Positions 1 to 14,052 are shown, counted from the stretch's first letter. The stretch: 64,000 nt of DNA from Neocallimastix lanati (nom. inval.) (GCA_016946835.1 JACVTC010000129.1:372501-436500); one strand, 5' to 3'. Program-made: numbers and translations. Notes: generated from the sequence alone by a model not told the origin.

Positions 1-2008
1 AGAACAAACCCATTAAATTATTCACTATATAATAATATTTTATGGTCTAATAATAGATCATAATATTATTTATATATTTTTTATTTTCTTATTTTCTTTT
101 CTTCTTTTTTATTTTTATTTTAAATTATTATTATTACTATTTTTTTTTTTTTTTTTTTTAATTTTAAAATATTATCTTTTTATTATATTATATCTTTATA
201 TATATATATATATATATAGTTATTATTTTTATTATTTTTTAGTCTTAGACATTATTCATGCATTTACTTATTTATTAGATCTGTATTTATAATATTAATT
301 ATATATTTCCTTTTTTTTTTTTTTTTTATTTTATTTTTTTACTCTTTCATTTTATTATTTATTATTATTATTATTTTTTATTATTATTATTATTATTATG
401 ACTTTTTTAATGTTATATTTTATTAATTTTATTTACTATATAAATATTACTATTTATTACTAGAATTTAAATATAAATACATTATAGTAGTGCTTTAAAT
501 AATTTTATTATTTATCTATTTATTTATTTATTTATTTTATATGCATTTTATGAAGTGCAGATCTTAATAATTAAAATTGAAAGAATTAAAATAAAAGAAA
601 AAAAATAAAAAATAAAAAAATTAAAATAAAAATAAAATAAAATAAAAATAAATTAGAATATATTATTAAACCTTAATTTTTGAATAAATTCCTTTTAAAT
701 TAATATAAATGATAATATGGAGAATATTGTTTTTTTTTTTATGACCCTTCCTTATCAAGATATATATATTTATACAATAGAATAGGTAATGTAAATAAAA
801 TTAATTTGAAAGAATATTAAATTTTGATAATAACATAAAAGATAATAAATCAAAAATAATAAATGATGATATTTTAAATAGCATATAATAATATAATAAC
901 CAAAAAAAAAAAAAAAAAAAAGATAACAAATATTTATAAGCAATAAAAATTTTTAATAATTTAATAATATAGAAAATAATATTTAATGCTATTAATATTA
1001 TAATAATTGATTTATAGATACATCTTTGAGCGTAAAAAAAAAAAGATTCTTTTTTGAAAATAAAATAACACAATTTAAAAAAAAAAAAAATGTAAAATAA
1101 ATGTATATATATATATAAATAATAATTTTAAGGGAAATTTATTAAAAACAAAAATAAATTTTAAACAATAAAATAATAAAAATGTAAATATCAAAATGAA
1201 TAATGCGATACAGTTTATAATATTTTTTTTTTTTAATAATGACAATATAATATTTAAAAAATATTAAATTATACATATCTTAACACTATTTTTTCATTAT
1301 TTCTTATATTTATAATTATCATGTATAATTATTATTATTTATTATGTGTTATTACTATTATTTATGAACTATTTAATAAATTATTTTAGTAATAGTAATT
1401 CTATATTTAATTATTAAATGATTGCAAATATTTTTTGGTACATTTAAATTACATTACATTCATAAAAACGTATCAATTTTTATATTGTAAAAAAAATAAA
1501 AATTTTTTTTTATTATTAGAATTTCAAAATAATTATTAAGGAAAATTTTATTACTATATTTAATATTTTTATTTTTAATTTTGACAATCGTCAACTAGTA
1601 GTTAAATTCATCTTTCGTAAAAATTTTGATATGTATTATTTATAAGATTATATTTTAATTTTTAATTTGAATATAAAATTATTTTAAAATTTATATTTAG
1701 AAGATAAAAATATTATATTTATATTCTTTATTATTCTGTTCATTATAATTCAATATCTAGTATTTATTATTTATAATTTAATATTTAATATTTAACATCT
1801 AACATTTATTATTTAACATTTACTATTTGCTATTTAATATATAATATTTAATATTTAATATTTAATATTTAATATTTATTCTATTATGAAATTTTGTTTT
1901 TGATCATTAATACAAAAAATTTTTTTTATTAAATATATGATACAATTAATTTATAATATATTTCTAATTGAATTTTATTTATTTCACTGAATTTTTAAAA
2001 TCTTTAAA

Positions 2009-2077
<69 letters not shown>

Positions 2078-2687
2078 AAGAACAAAAATTTTTTAAAAAG
2101 AAAGTGTAAGTGCTAGTTTTTTAAATTGAATTTTTATTTTTTTTTTTATTTTTACAAATTATGTATAATATTTAATACTTTTTTTTTTTTATTTATGATA
2201 TTATTAGTATTAAAAAAATAAAAAAAGTAAAATATATAATAACATAAAATAATACTATTATTAATAATAAAATGATAATTAAAAGAAAAGTAAAAATATT
2301 GTAAAAATATTAAATATATAAATTTTAATTATAATTTTCCAATTACTTTTATATTTTAATATGAAAAAAAAAAGATAATCAAATAAAATAAATGCAATAA
2401 AATAAAAGAAAAGAAAAGAAAAGAAAAATACTATAGAAATATTAATTATTACATAGATATTAATTATTTCAATAATTTGTTTATTATAGTATTTTTAATA
2501 TTTTATTTTATTTTTTATTTTTTATATAATATAAACTTTATCTTATATTAATTTTTATATTCATTTAATATCCATCTTTTAATATAACTGAAATAATAAA
2601 ATATAAAAAATGAAAACATTAAAATAGAAAAAAAAAAAAAAAAAAAGTCACGCAAAATAAAAGTAATATAAAAAAAAAAATACCAAA
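1..2687. other. AT-rich spacer, no gene seen
   Basis: Low-complexity A/T sequence with poly-T and poly-A runs, TTA/ATT microsatellites and ATTTAAT-type repeats (about 1750-1880). A T-run of about 57 bases lies at 2012-2068. The only long open frame (minus strand, 801-1073) is Phe/Ile/Tyr-rich low-complexity translation and is not supported as a gene. The last 100 bases are A-rich and lead into the PRPP synthetase start, so they probably hold its 5' leader and promoter. Confidence 0.7.
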
Positions 2688-2966
2688 ATGCAGAATATCG
2701 TAATTTTCTCAGGCTCTTCCCACCCAACCCTTACTAATTTAATTTGCAATCAACTTTGCTTAGAACCAGGAAAGTGTAACTTATCCAAGTTTTCAAACCA
2801 AGAAACTAATGTTGAATTATTTGAATCAGTTAGAGAAAAGGATATTTTTATTGTTCAGTCTGGTTGTGGTAATGTAAACGATAATTTAATTGAATTATTG
2901 ATTATGATTTCTGCTTGTAAAATTACAAGTGCAAAGTAAGTTTAATATTATATATATATATATTAT

Positions 2967-3025
<59 letters not shown>

Positions 3026-3546
3026 AAAGTAAGAATAAAAATAATAATAAAACAAAATTATTCCAGTAGCAAAATATTAAAAAAATATTAATAATTTATT
3101 TAAATATATTTTATTCTTATTATTAATATTAATATTTTATTTTTATTTTATTTTTATTTTATTTTTATTTTTATTTTATTTTTATTTTTATTTATATTTT
3201 ATTTTATTATTTTATTTTATAAATATTAAAAACTATAAATATGTATATTTACAAATTTAATTTAAAAATTTTTATAGGAGAATTGTTTGTGTTATTCCGT
3301 CCTTCCCATATTGTCGACTTCCTAATTCGCCATATACAAAGAGTGGTAAACCTATTGCTAGAATTCCAGAAAGCGAAATACCAAAATTATTAAACTTAAC
3401 AAAAAAACGTAATTATTAATTTTAGCAATCTTTATATATATAGATATAAAAGTATAACTCTAATTATATTATTATTAAAATTTTTTAAAAATCTAATATA
3501 TATTATACATTTTATTAAATAATTGTTTTTAAAATGAAAATATTAA

Positions 3547-3577
<31 letters not shown>

Positions 3578-3582
3578 TTTTC

Positions 3583-3648
<66 letters not shown>

Positions 3649-4005
3649 ATGCTAAAACTATCAATAGCTCAAAATAGTAAACCAGTTAAGCAAAAGAAGA
3701 ATGTTAGTATTACAAATCTTGGTGAGATTCCAGCCTCTAATGATCATTCTGGTGCTTATAAGCATTGGACATGCCGTGCGGGTAATTTAGTTGCTAAAAT
3801 GATTATTGAAGCAGGAGCAGATAATATTATTACAATGGATTTACACGATCCACAATTTCAAGGTTTCTTTGATATTCCAGTTGATAATTTATCTAGTCAA
3901 ACATTAATGGCCAAATACATTAAAATGAATATTCCAGATTATCAAGATGCTGTAATTACTACACCAGATGCTGGTGGTGCTAAGAGGTAAAATATAACTT
4001 ATAAA

Positions 4006-4036
<31 letters not shown>

Positions 4037-4126
4037 TGTATATTCATTAATATTAATATCATTATTATTATTATAAATTTATAATACTTTTATTATTATA
4101 TGTAATTAATTTTGAAATTAATACAT

Positions 4127-4164
<38 letters not shown>

Positions 4165-4613
4165 TATTTATTAAAATATAAAGAGCTACCGCTTTAGCAG
4201 AATCATTAAAAATGTCTGTAGCTCTTGTTCACAAGGATCGTTGTTTCCATAATGAAGAATTAAGTCTTGTTGGTGATGTTAAGGATAAAGTCTGTATTCT
4301 TATTGATGATATTATTGATACCTCATCAACAATTACTAGAGCAGCACAAATATTAGTTAATCATGGAGCAAAAAAGATTTATGCCATTATTACTCATGCC
4401 ATTCTTTCTGGTGATGCCATTAAACGTATTAATGACAGTGTTATTGATGAATTAATTGTTAGTAACAGTGTTCCACAAGATGAACATGTTAAGCAATGTT
4501 CCAAGATTAAAGTTTTTGATATTGCACCATTATTTGCAGAAACTATTAGACGTGTTCATAATGGTGAAAGTGTTTCATCTCAATACAAATATTCTGAAGT
4601 TTATATGGAATAA
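2688..4613 (+). CDS. PRS: Ribose-phosphate pyrophosphokinase (PRPP synthetase), 4 exons
   Basis: Makes 5-phosphoribosyl 1-pyrophosphate from ribose 5-phosphate and ATP in the cytosol, for nucleotide, His and Trp synthesis. Exons read as 2688-2935, 3278-3408, 3668-3986 and 4184-4613. The introns start GTAAGT, GTAATT and GTAAAA, end TAG, TAG and AAG, and keep phase, giving about 375 residues. Family signatures: N-terminal [27 protein letters not shown] near residues 183-202; [10 protein letters not shown] before the last intron; PRPP-binding [12 protein letters not shown] near 271-282; C-terminal [14 protein letters not shown]. The usual loop after FPY is replaced by a longer segment (about residues 95-160) that rejoins at YKHW, as in the fungal PRS subclass; this makes it longer than the common ~320 residues. 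The exon 2/3 junction is the least certain, since it lies in the poorly conserved insert. Fungal PRS enzymes often work as hetero-oligomers, so it may be one subunit. The start ATG follows an A-rich leader. Confidence 0.9.
2936..3277 (+). other. PRS intron 1 with ~50-nt poly-T
   Basis: Starts GTAAGT and ends TTTTTATAG. It contains a T-run of about 50 bases (2969-3018) and TTTTA-type repeats. Joining 2935 to 3278 restores a Lys-Arg-Ile reading that matches the family. Confidence 0.8.
3409..3667 (+). other. PRS intron 2 with (ATT)n microsatellite
   Basis: Starts GTAATT and ends ATCAATAG. About 20 ATT copies (roughly 3583-3645) run almost to the acceptor where a polypyrimidine tract would be expected. 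The donor and acceptor were chosen because they keep phase; nearby AGs at about 3676 and 3684 are alternatives. Confidence 0.6.
3987..4183 (+). other. PRS intron 3
   Basis: Starts GTAAAA and ends ATATAAAG, with a T-run of about 35 bases before the acceptor. Joining 3986 to 4184 restores [14 protein letters not shown], which fits the family exactly, so this junction is secure. Confidence 0.85.
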
Positions 4614-5448
4614 AAATATTTATTATTAATTCAATAATAAGAAAGAAATAAATAAAAATAAAAATAAAAATAAAAATAAAAATAAAAAGAAAGAATAAAA
4701 AATATATATATAATATATATATCCAATAAAACAAATAACAAATAATAAAAAAAAATATTACAATATAACAATATTCACCATATAAAATTTAATAATTTAT
4801 AAAAAAAAAAAAATCAAAAAACAAATCAAAAAAAAAAAAAATTTTTAAATATAAAAATTAAAAATAATAATAATAATATAAAAAAAAAAAAAAAATTAAA
4901 TGTATAATAAATAAAAACTCTTTAATAGAACATAGTAAAGAATAAAAAAAAAAAAAAATATTTAATAATAATAATTAATCAATGGTAATGGTATTAATTG
5001 TAATTTTTTTTTTCTTGGTACATAGTAAATACAATATAATTAATTTATTTTTTTAAGAAATTATAATAAATAATAATAAATAACAATGAATAACAATGAA
5101 TAATAAAATATTAATAATAGAATATATATATATAATAAATAACAATGAATAACAATGAATAATAAGATATTAATAATAGAATATATATATATATTAAATA
5201 TTATTAATAAAGTAAAAAAAAAATATTTTTATATAATAAATATTATTAATAAAGTAAAAAAAAAAAAAAAAAAAAAAAAATTTATATAATAAATAGTATT
5301 AATAAAGAAAAAAATATATAATAATAATAATAAAGAATAAATAAATAATGTTTATATAATGTACATAATTCATAATAAAAATAATCTTTATTTAAATATA
5401 TTATTTTCATTTTAGTGTTGAATTCTCAGATCAATCTTTTTTCTTTTT

Positions 5449-5487
<39 letters not shown>

Positions 5488-5735
5488 TTTTTAAGTAATT
5501 TATTATTTTCAGAGTGGGGTAGGATGAAAAGTTTATTTTTGATAGTATTGGTTAGGAGATAGAAAACTGTAATTAAATAGTATAGTATCAATACTTTTAA
5601 TACTCTATTATTATTTTTAGTTTTTGAAACGTTCACAAAGGAATCAATAAAGGAATACATATATATATATATATATATTTTTTTTTACTTGTAGAGATTG
5701 TTAAGATTTAACTATGAATAATAATAATAATTTGT
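4614..5735. repeat. AT spacer with short tandem duplications after PRS
   Basis: The PRS 3' flank is A-rich, with AAAAAT repeats at 4650-4690. A unit of about 55-60 bases containing two AATAACAATG motifs is duplicated at about 5080-5190, and a unit containing ATTATTAATAAAG follows about three times at 5195-5310. A 70-codon minus-strand frame (5448-5660) ends in an Ile-Tyr dinucleotide tract; it is unrecognised and not supported as a gene. Confidence 0.5.
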
Positions 5736-5752
5736 TTAATTTCTAATTTTTT

Positions 5753-5784
<32 letters not shown>

Positions 5785-6502
5785 TTTTTTGGAATAATTA
5801 TAGTATTATTGCTACTTTTATTATTTTTATTAGTAATTTTTTTTATTATTATTATTATTTCTTCAAATAATATCTCATAAATAGCTTGCTCTTTATTTTT
5901 TTTTTTATATCGAAAAAGAAGTGGCATAAAAGCTATTAAAGTCATTAATATAAGTTTTAGTAATGAACACTTGATAACTAAATTTAGGTGCAATATATAA
6001 AGTACCATCTGCAAATATATCTTCATTATATTTCAAATAATAATTTTTACTTGAAATGGGATTTTGGAAGATTATTAAATCTGGATTTTTGAATATCAAA
6101 AAAAAAAAAAAAAGAATTCTTATTTCTTACTGTTTTATAATATTTTGATTCATCAGGAATTTCATCAAACTTTGTTACATTAGGAAATAGTTGTTTTATT
6201 TATATTCTTTTTTTTTTTGTTATTTTGGATTTAATTGCATTATATTCAAGACATATGAATCCCATTTCTTGCGAAACTTTATTAAATATGCGTGTATACG
6301 TTTAAATTTTAATACTCAAAGGAATTGAACTTTTTCTAATTTTATCTTTAATTTTATGTTTTGCAATCGATATGGATGCATCGAATATCTTGTTCAAGAT
6401 GATCATGTAAATTTTCATATATTAAATTTTCCTTTTTATTGTTTTGCGATTTGCATTTTTTCAAGTTTTATATTCAGTACATCAATATGCTTTAAAATTA
6501 TC

Positions 6503-6533
<31 letters not shown>

Positions 6534-6610
6534 GAAAAATTAAACTCATATTTTTTGTTAATAATAATTTGTTCTTTTCCTTCATTAGTTTCACTTATTT
6601 CAATATTTAT
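5736..6610 (-). pseudogene. MULE-type transposase relic (copy 1)
   Basis: Decayed coding sequence on the minus strand. The clearest block (6099-5905) reads YNEDIFADGTLYIAPKFSYQ followed by VFITKTYI, the MULE transposase core; the Asp codon at 6007-6009 corresponds to the first catalytic Asp of the DDE triad. Upstream in other frames are MGFICLEYNAIKSK (about 6270-6225) and an Asp/Glu-rich N-terminal stretch reaching about 6605. Homopolymer insertions (poly-T at 5750-5790, poly-A at 6100, poly-T at 6500) and stops break the frame, so no active enzyme is expected. A diverged second copy lies at 7440-8090 on the opposite strand. The family assignment rests on motif reading alone. Confidence 0.65.
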
Positions 6611-7439
6611 GTTTTCTTCTATCTATAATAAAACATATTAATTAAACATTTAAAAAAAATTTATTTTATTATTTAATTACATATGGTTTAAATTCTATTA
6701 AATAAATATTTTATTTTATATTTTTTAAGATATAAATTATTTGAAACAACTATTAAAAAAAAAAAAATAAAAATAAAAGAAAAAATAATGTTTTAAATAT
6801 AAGGAGGTGTTTAATCTCCGAAATGAAACTCACGTATGTGTATATTGAAATAAATAGTAAGCATTGAGACTCTTAATGGACACTTTATGAAAATTACAAA
6901 GAAAATTATAACTGATATTTAAATGATATTAAATAAATTTATCAAAATACTATTACTATTTAAATAATAACCAAGAGGTTGTCATATAGCAAATAAAAAG
7001 ACGATGTAAAATCTAATGGTTTCCATTCCTTAATTACTCAAAAAATGAAGATTTTAAAAGTTTTATCCATAAGAATTAAATAATGTAGGCTTTAAAAATG
7101 ATATTCATAAAAACTAAATATAATGAAAGTTTAACAGTTCTATCCATAATATATTAATATAAAATCACATAGTTGCCAATAATTTTAATGCTTGTAACTC
7201 TTTATCATAAAATATATTAATAAAGTTGACAAAATTATTAACCTTAAATTCCTGACTCTTTAACAATAAAAAATAATTAAATATAAATAATAAATAATTA
7301 AATATAAATAATAAATAAATATATAAATAATAAATAAATATATAAATAATAAATAAATGATAAATAATAAATAAATATATAAATAATAAATATATATATA
7401 AATAATAAATAATAAATAAATAATTTCATAAATAATAAA
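6611..7439. other. Spacer between the opposed MULE relics
   Basis: Moderately complex sequence at 6800-7260, then AAATAAT/ATATAAATAAT repeats at 7265-7440. A 33-codon minus-strand stretch near 7260-7160 (LLKSQEFKVNNF at its start) looks coding-like but ends in a stop and was not recognised. No terminal inverted repeat or target duplication could be fixed. Confidence 0.4.
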
Positions 7440-8090
7440 TAATTATATAAATATTTTATTTTTTAATATAATAATAAGTTTCAAAAAGAAATAGGATTTA
7501 TATGTCCTGAATATGATGCAATTAAATCCAAATAATAAGAAATATAAATAAACAACTATTTCCTAATGTAATATAATTTATAATTTGATGAAATTCCTGA
7601 TGAATCAAAATATTATAAAACAGTAAGAAATAAGAATTTTTTTTTTTTTTTTTTTTTTGATATTCAAAAATCCAGATAATAATCTTCCCAAACTTCATTT
7701 CAAGTAAAATTATTATTTGAAATATAACGAAGATATATATGTAGATGGTACTTTTTATATTGCACCTAGATTTAGTTATCACAAGTGTTCATTACTAGAA
7801 CTTATATTAAAGACTTAAATCGTTTTTTTACTACTTTTTTAATATTAAAAAATAAAGAACAAACTACTTGAGATAGAGATATTATAGATATTATTTGAAG
7901 AAATAATAAAAAAAAAAAAAAAAAAAAAAAAAAGCTAATAAATATATAAATAATTCTATAATTACTCTAAAAAATTATCGCTGTGATTTCGAAAAAGATA
8001 TATATAATTTAGCTGAAAAAATATTTCCTAATATAAATATTAAATACTGTATTTGGAACTATAAAAGTTCAATTATGGTTTAAATATTTT
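7440..8090 (+). pseudogene. MULE-type transposase relic (copy 2)
   Basis: Plus-strand counterpart of the 5736-6610 relic. Blocks in order: GFICPEYDAIKS at about 7495-7530; DEIPDESKYYKTVRNKN at about 7588-7640; DIYVDGTFYIAPRFSY at about 7728-7780 with the first catalytic Asp codon at 7744-7746; and, after a frameshift, YRCDFEKDIYN then PNINIKYCIWNYK at about 7975-8060. The Asp codon at 7984-7986 is the likely second catalytic Asp, and the Cys-Trp segment matches the usual MULE C/W-rich end of the core. Stops and at least two frameshifts break it. The two relics face each other, like arms of a long imperfect inverted repeat, but they may be independent insertions. Confidence 0.65.
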
Positions 8091-9110
8091 AATTAATTTA
8101 AAAAATATAAATATTGGTTTGTAATAAATGACAGAGTAATGATCAAGTGTAAAAGATTATCAGATTTTTGTCGTACAAAATTATTATTCTTAATTAAAAA
8201 TCCATAATTATTTAAAATATTAATATATTTTAAAAAAAAAAACAACTTAATTTAAAAAAAAAATATATATTAAAAATATCTTTATCATTAAATATTTCTA
8301 AATAATTAATTCATTATTAATTTTAATTTTATATTTTTAATAATAACATATATATCTATGTCATTAATTTTATGAATAATATAAAACAAATTTTCTACCA
8401 AGAATTTTTATTTTAATATTTTTATTAATAACTTTTATACTAAAAAACAATTGTTTTCTATTTTAATGTATAATAAAAATAATATTAAATATTTTTATTA
8501 ATAACTTTCATATCTATATCATTAATTTTATGAATACTATAAAGCATAGAAGGTTTAAAAAAATTATTTTTTTCTAAAATTATTATTTAAATATTTTATT
8601 TTTAAAGAATATTTTATTTTTAAAGAATATTTTATTTTTAAAGAATATTTTATTTTTAAAGAATATTTTATTGTTAAAGAATACTTTCATTTATATATTC
8701 AATTTAAAGATTTTATAAAACTTCTAATTTTAATTTTTATATTAATAAAAAAAAAAAATAATCTTAAAATATTCTTTAAATATTCTAAAATTATTATTAT
8801 TATTTTTTTATAATAATATTTAGAGAATTTTTTTTTTAATATATATATTTTTAAGTCATATAATCCTTTTTAATTTTTTAATTTTTATTTATTTATTTAT
8901 ATATATATATTTTTTTTAAATACTTATAGAATATTTTATTTTTAATGAATATATTATAACGTTTATCAAAATTATTTATTTATTAATTCATTTATTAAAA
9001 TTTTTAAACGCCGCATTTCAAAATGTTGTACTACCCTAATATTATATTATTGATATATATATTTATTGATTTACCTTTTTTTTTCTCATTTATATATTGA
9101 TTATTATCAT
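8091..9110. other. AT-rich spacer with an 18-bp tandem repeat
   Basis: No gene seen. An 18-bp unit (TATTTTATTTTTAAAGAA) is repeated five times at about 8592-8681. A small GC-containing spot at 9008-9040 holds a 14-codon minus-strand ATG frame that cannot be supported as a gene. Confidence 0.5.
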
Positions 9111-9116
9111 ATATTG

Positions 9117-9203
9117 ATAATTATTACATATTATTATTATTACTTATTGATTATTATTACTTATTATTATTATTATTATTATTACTTATTGATTATTATT
9201 ATA

Positions 9204-9245
<42 letters not shown>

Positions 9246-9578
9246 TTTTTGATTATTATTACTTATTATTATTACTTATTATTATTATTATTATTATTAT
9301 TACTTTTTGATTATTATTACTTTTTGATTATTATTACTTTATTATTATTATTATTATTATTACTTTTTGATTATTATTACTTTTTGATTATTATTACTTA
9401 TTATTATTATTATTATATTTACTTTTTGATTATTATTACTTTTTGATTATTATTACTTTATTATTATTATTATTATTATTATTACTTTTTGATTATTATT
9501 ACTTTTTGATTATTATTACTTATTATTATTTTTATTATTATTACTTTTTGATTATTATTACTTTTTGATTATTATTAC

Positions 9579-9609
<31 letters not shown>

Positions 9610-9764
9610 TTTTTGATTATTATTACTTTTTGATTATTATTACTTATTATTATTATTATTATTATTACTTTTTGATTATTATTACTTTTTGATTATTATT
9701 ACTTATTATTATTATTATTATTATTATTACTTTTTGATTATTATTACTTTTTGATTATTATTAC

Positions 9765-9798
<34 letters not shown>

Positions 9799-9941
9799 TT
9801 TTTGATTATTATTACTTTTTGATTATTATTACTTATTATTATTATTATTATTATTATTTATTGATTATTATTATATTTTATTATTATTATTTCTTAATGA
9901 TTAATATTACATATTATTATTATTATTATTATTACTTTTTG

Positions 9942-9979
<38 letters not shown>

Positions 9980-10158
9980 TTTTTGATTATTATTACTTTT
10001 TGATTATTATTACTTATTATTATTATTATTACTTTTTGATTATTATTACTTATTATTATTATTATTATTATTATTTATTGATTATTATTATATTTTATTA
10101 TTATTATTTCTTAATGATTAATATTACATATTATTATTATTATTATTATTACTTTTTG

Positions 10159-10190
<32 letters not shown>

Positions 10191-10350
10191 TTATTGATTA
10201 TTATTATATATTACTATTATTATTTCTTATTTATTAATATTACATATTATTATTATTATTACAATATTATCACATATTATGATTACTTATTGACCATTAT
10301 TATATATTATTATTATTATTATTACATATTATTATTATTACTTATTGATT
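9117..10350. repeat. 1.2-kb TTA-based minisatellite with higher-order structure
   Basis: Built from ACTTTTTGATTATTATT (17 bp), usually in pairs, separated by ACTTATT and variable ATT runs, giving modules of about 60 bp. A longer block containing TTTCTTAATGATTAATATT appears at about 9845-9980 and again at about 10060-10195, so part of the array has itself been duplicated. The plus strand has no stop in any frame of pure ATT, so the long Tyr/Leu/Ile frames here (9066-9446, 10000-10197, 10194-10394) are composition artefacts. Confidence 0.85.
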
Positions 10351-10370
10351 ATTATTTTTTTCTTTTTATA

Positions 10371-11470
<1,100 letters not shown>

Positions 11471-11963
11471 TTTTTTTTTTTTTCTTTTTTTTATTGATAA
11501 TTATATTTAATGAAGATATAATATTTATTGAGATATCTATTGTAATTGAACTATTTAAATATTAAAATTACAATCCAAAGTGTTAAAAAAATTTTTAATA
11601 TAACACATAAGAATTCAATTAAAATTTAATTTATTTTATTAAAATTATTATAATTTTTATAATTGTTATTATTAATATATATTATTAGTATTTTTTATCA
11701 ATATTAATTATTATAATTAATATTTCTTTGTATTAGTTATGTTTATATATATATATATATATGTTTTTTATTTTTTTTTTTTTTTTGTTTAAACCTAACT
11801 AAAATTATATATATATATATATACAATAAGAAGTTTTAGTGATTAAAAGTATAAAACAATTTAAAACAATTTTAAATTTAATATTAGATTCCTCATCCAT
11901 TTTAGATATTAATATATTATTTCTGTGTAATAAATTTCAATTATTAAAAATTATTAAAAGGTC

Positions 11964-12000
<37 letters not shown>

Positions 12001-12380
12001 TTAAATTGCTTAATCTTTTTTGCTTTTTTAAAGTGGCTATATAATTATATATATATATATATATTTTTACATATGTATATAAAATAAAAAATTAAGCAAA
12101 TCAAGAAAATGACATATAATAAAATAATAAAATTATTTCTATTAAACTTGATATATTAAATATAAAATATAAAATATAAAAAATTTAAAATACGAACATA
12201 ACCTGTAAAATATATATGACATTAAAAAAAAAATAAATAGATTTATTATAAAATATTTAACATATTTTAAACAATGTATGATAAGTTACCAGTAAAATTC
12301 AAATATACATAAAGTTGATTTTAAGAAGTAACAAAATTTATTTATATAGATCTTCAATATTTCAAGTAACAGGATTGAAA
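11471..12380. other. AT-rich spacer with possible coding relic
   Basis: Mostly low complexity. A plus-strand frame at 11839-12087 begins with a plausible non-repetitive stretch (QFKTILNLILDSSSILDINI at about residues 7-26) and then runs into AT dinucleotide Tyr-Ile repeats. It may be a fragment of a repeat-protein gene but is not assignable. Confidence 0.3.
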
Positions 12381-12384
12381 TATT

Positions 12385-12775
12385 AATTATATTCATCATT
12401 AAATAATAAATAATAAATAATAAATAATAAATAATAAATAATAAATAATAAATAATAATAAATAAATAATAAATAATAAATAATAAAAAATAAATAATAA
12501 ATAATAAATAATAAATAATAAATAATAAATAATAAATAATAAATAATAAATAATAAATAATAAAAAAGAGTATTTATTAATAAATAATAAATAATAAATA
12601 ATAAATAATAAATAATAAAAAAGAGTATTTATTAATAAATAATAAATAATAAATAATAAATAATAAATAATAAATAATAAATAATAAATAATAAATAATT
12701 AAATAATAAATAATAAATAATTAAATAATAAATAATAAATAATTAAATTATAAATAATAAATAATTATTATTAAT
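12385..12775. repeat. (TAAATAA)n array with inserted motif
   Basis: A heptanucleotide-type AATAAAT array. It is interrupted twice (about 12563-12590 and 12617-12645) by AAAAAAGAGTATTTATTAAT. The GTATTTATTAATAAATAAT part recurs in the array at 63.3 kb. Confidence 0.8.
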
Positions 12776-13366
12776 AATAAATTACAATAGATAATAATGT
12801 AAAATAATAAATACTAAATAAATATATAGATTAAAATTCAATATATAATTATAAGAATATGAACTTAAAAATCAAATATAAGATAGCACATAACTGAAGT
12901 TTCGTTTGGTATAATATAAAAAGAATAATAATAATAATAATCTTTAAAAAACTCTTTTCTGTGTTATTAAAATTTTCTTAGATGTGTATCCCTTTTTTTT
13001 TTTTTTTTAAATAATTTGTTATGCAAAATAAAAAAAAAAATTCTTCAATTTAATATATTTTTAATTAATTATAATAAAAATAAAAATGTAAACATTAATG
13101 TATTTTTATGTAATTATTATATATTAATTATTATTTATTATTTATTATATACTAATTATTATTTATTAATTATTTATTATCAATACTATTATTAATATAT
13201 AATGTTTTTATTAATATTTTATTTAACTTTATTTTTCTTTATTTGATTTATAATTAAATATACAAAACATATAAATAAATAAAATATAAAAATAATTATT
13301 AATAAATATTAATAAATATCAAAAATAACAAATACATAATAATAAATAAAAATATAAAGAAATAAA

Positions 13367-13411
<45 letters not shown>

Positions 13412-13910
13412 TAGATTGAAATAATAAATAATAAAAAAGTATTTTATATTATTATATAATTTATGAAATTCATAATATATTACATTCATGTAAATGGAAA
13501 ACACAAAAAACGGCACGAAATTGACTTTAATACTATTTTAATATATAGTTTAAAATTGATATTAAATTTTTTTCAAACTTTGTTACTTAATAAAAATGAT
13601 TTAAATGATTTATATTAATTTGAGTAACATTTATGGCTGGATGTTTAGAATGCTTTTTTTTTACTTTGATGAAGAATAGTACCGTTGATTACACACGATT
13701 TTCATAGGCAATACTTTTCCTTTATTGAAAAGTAATTTAGATCTTTAAAAATAAAATAAATGCTTAGAAATTAAAATTATACCATTTGAAGTTCTAAATG
13801 ATTATTCAATAAAATAAATAAAATATTCATAGTGTGATATATGTTATATACATTAAAAAAAAAACAGCTCTATTATTATTTATTTGTTCATTTATAATCA
13901 AATTAAAAAA
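12776..13910. other. AT-rich spacer with possible transposon relic
   Basis: Low complexity except about 13540-13810. There the minus strand gives broken coding-like pieces, including HSKHPAINVTQININ (about 13660-13616), reminiscent of the end of a FLYWCH-type domain often attached to MULE transposases. This is weak. An AAT run lies at 13367-13403. Confidence 0.3.
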
Positions 13911-13913
13911 AAA

Positions 13914-14052
13914 ATAAATAAAATAAAATAAAATAAAATGAAATAAAATAAAATAAAATAAAATAAAATAAAATAAAATAAAATAAAATAAAATATAATA
14001 AAATAAAATAAAATATAATAAAATAAAATAAAATGAAATAAATAAAATAAAA
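13914..14052. repeat. (AAAAT)n microsatellite
   Basis: Pentanucleotide tract of about 27 copies with a few substitutions (AAATG, AAATATA). The open frame on the minus strand here is an artefact of the repeat. Confidence 0.9.

Noticed and set aside
801-1073. 90-codon minus-strand frame
   Set aside because: Phe/Ile/Tyr low complexity with poly-A-derived Phe runs; no motif and no splice context.
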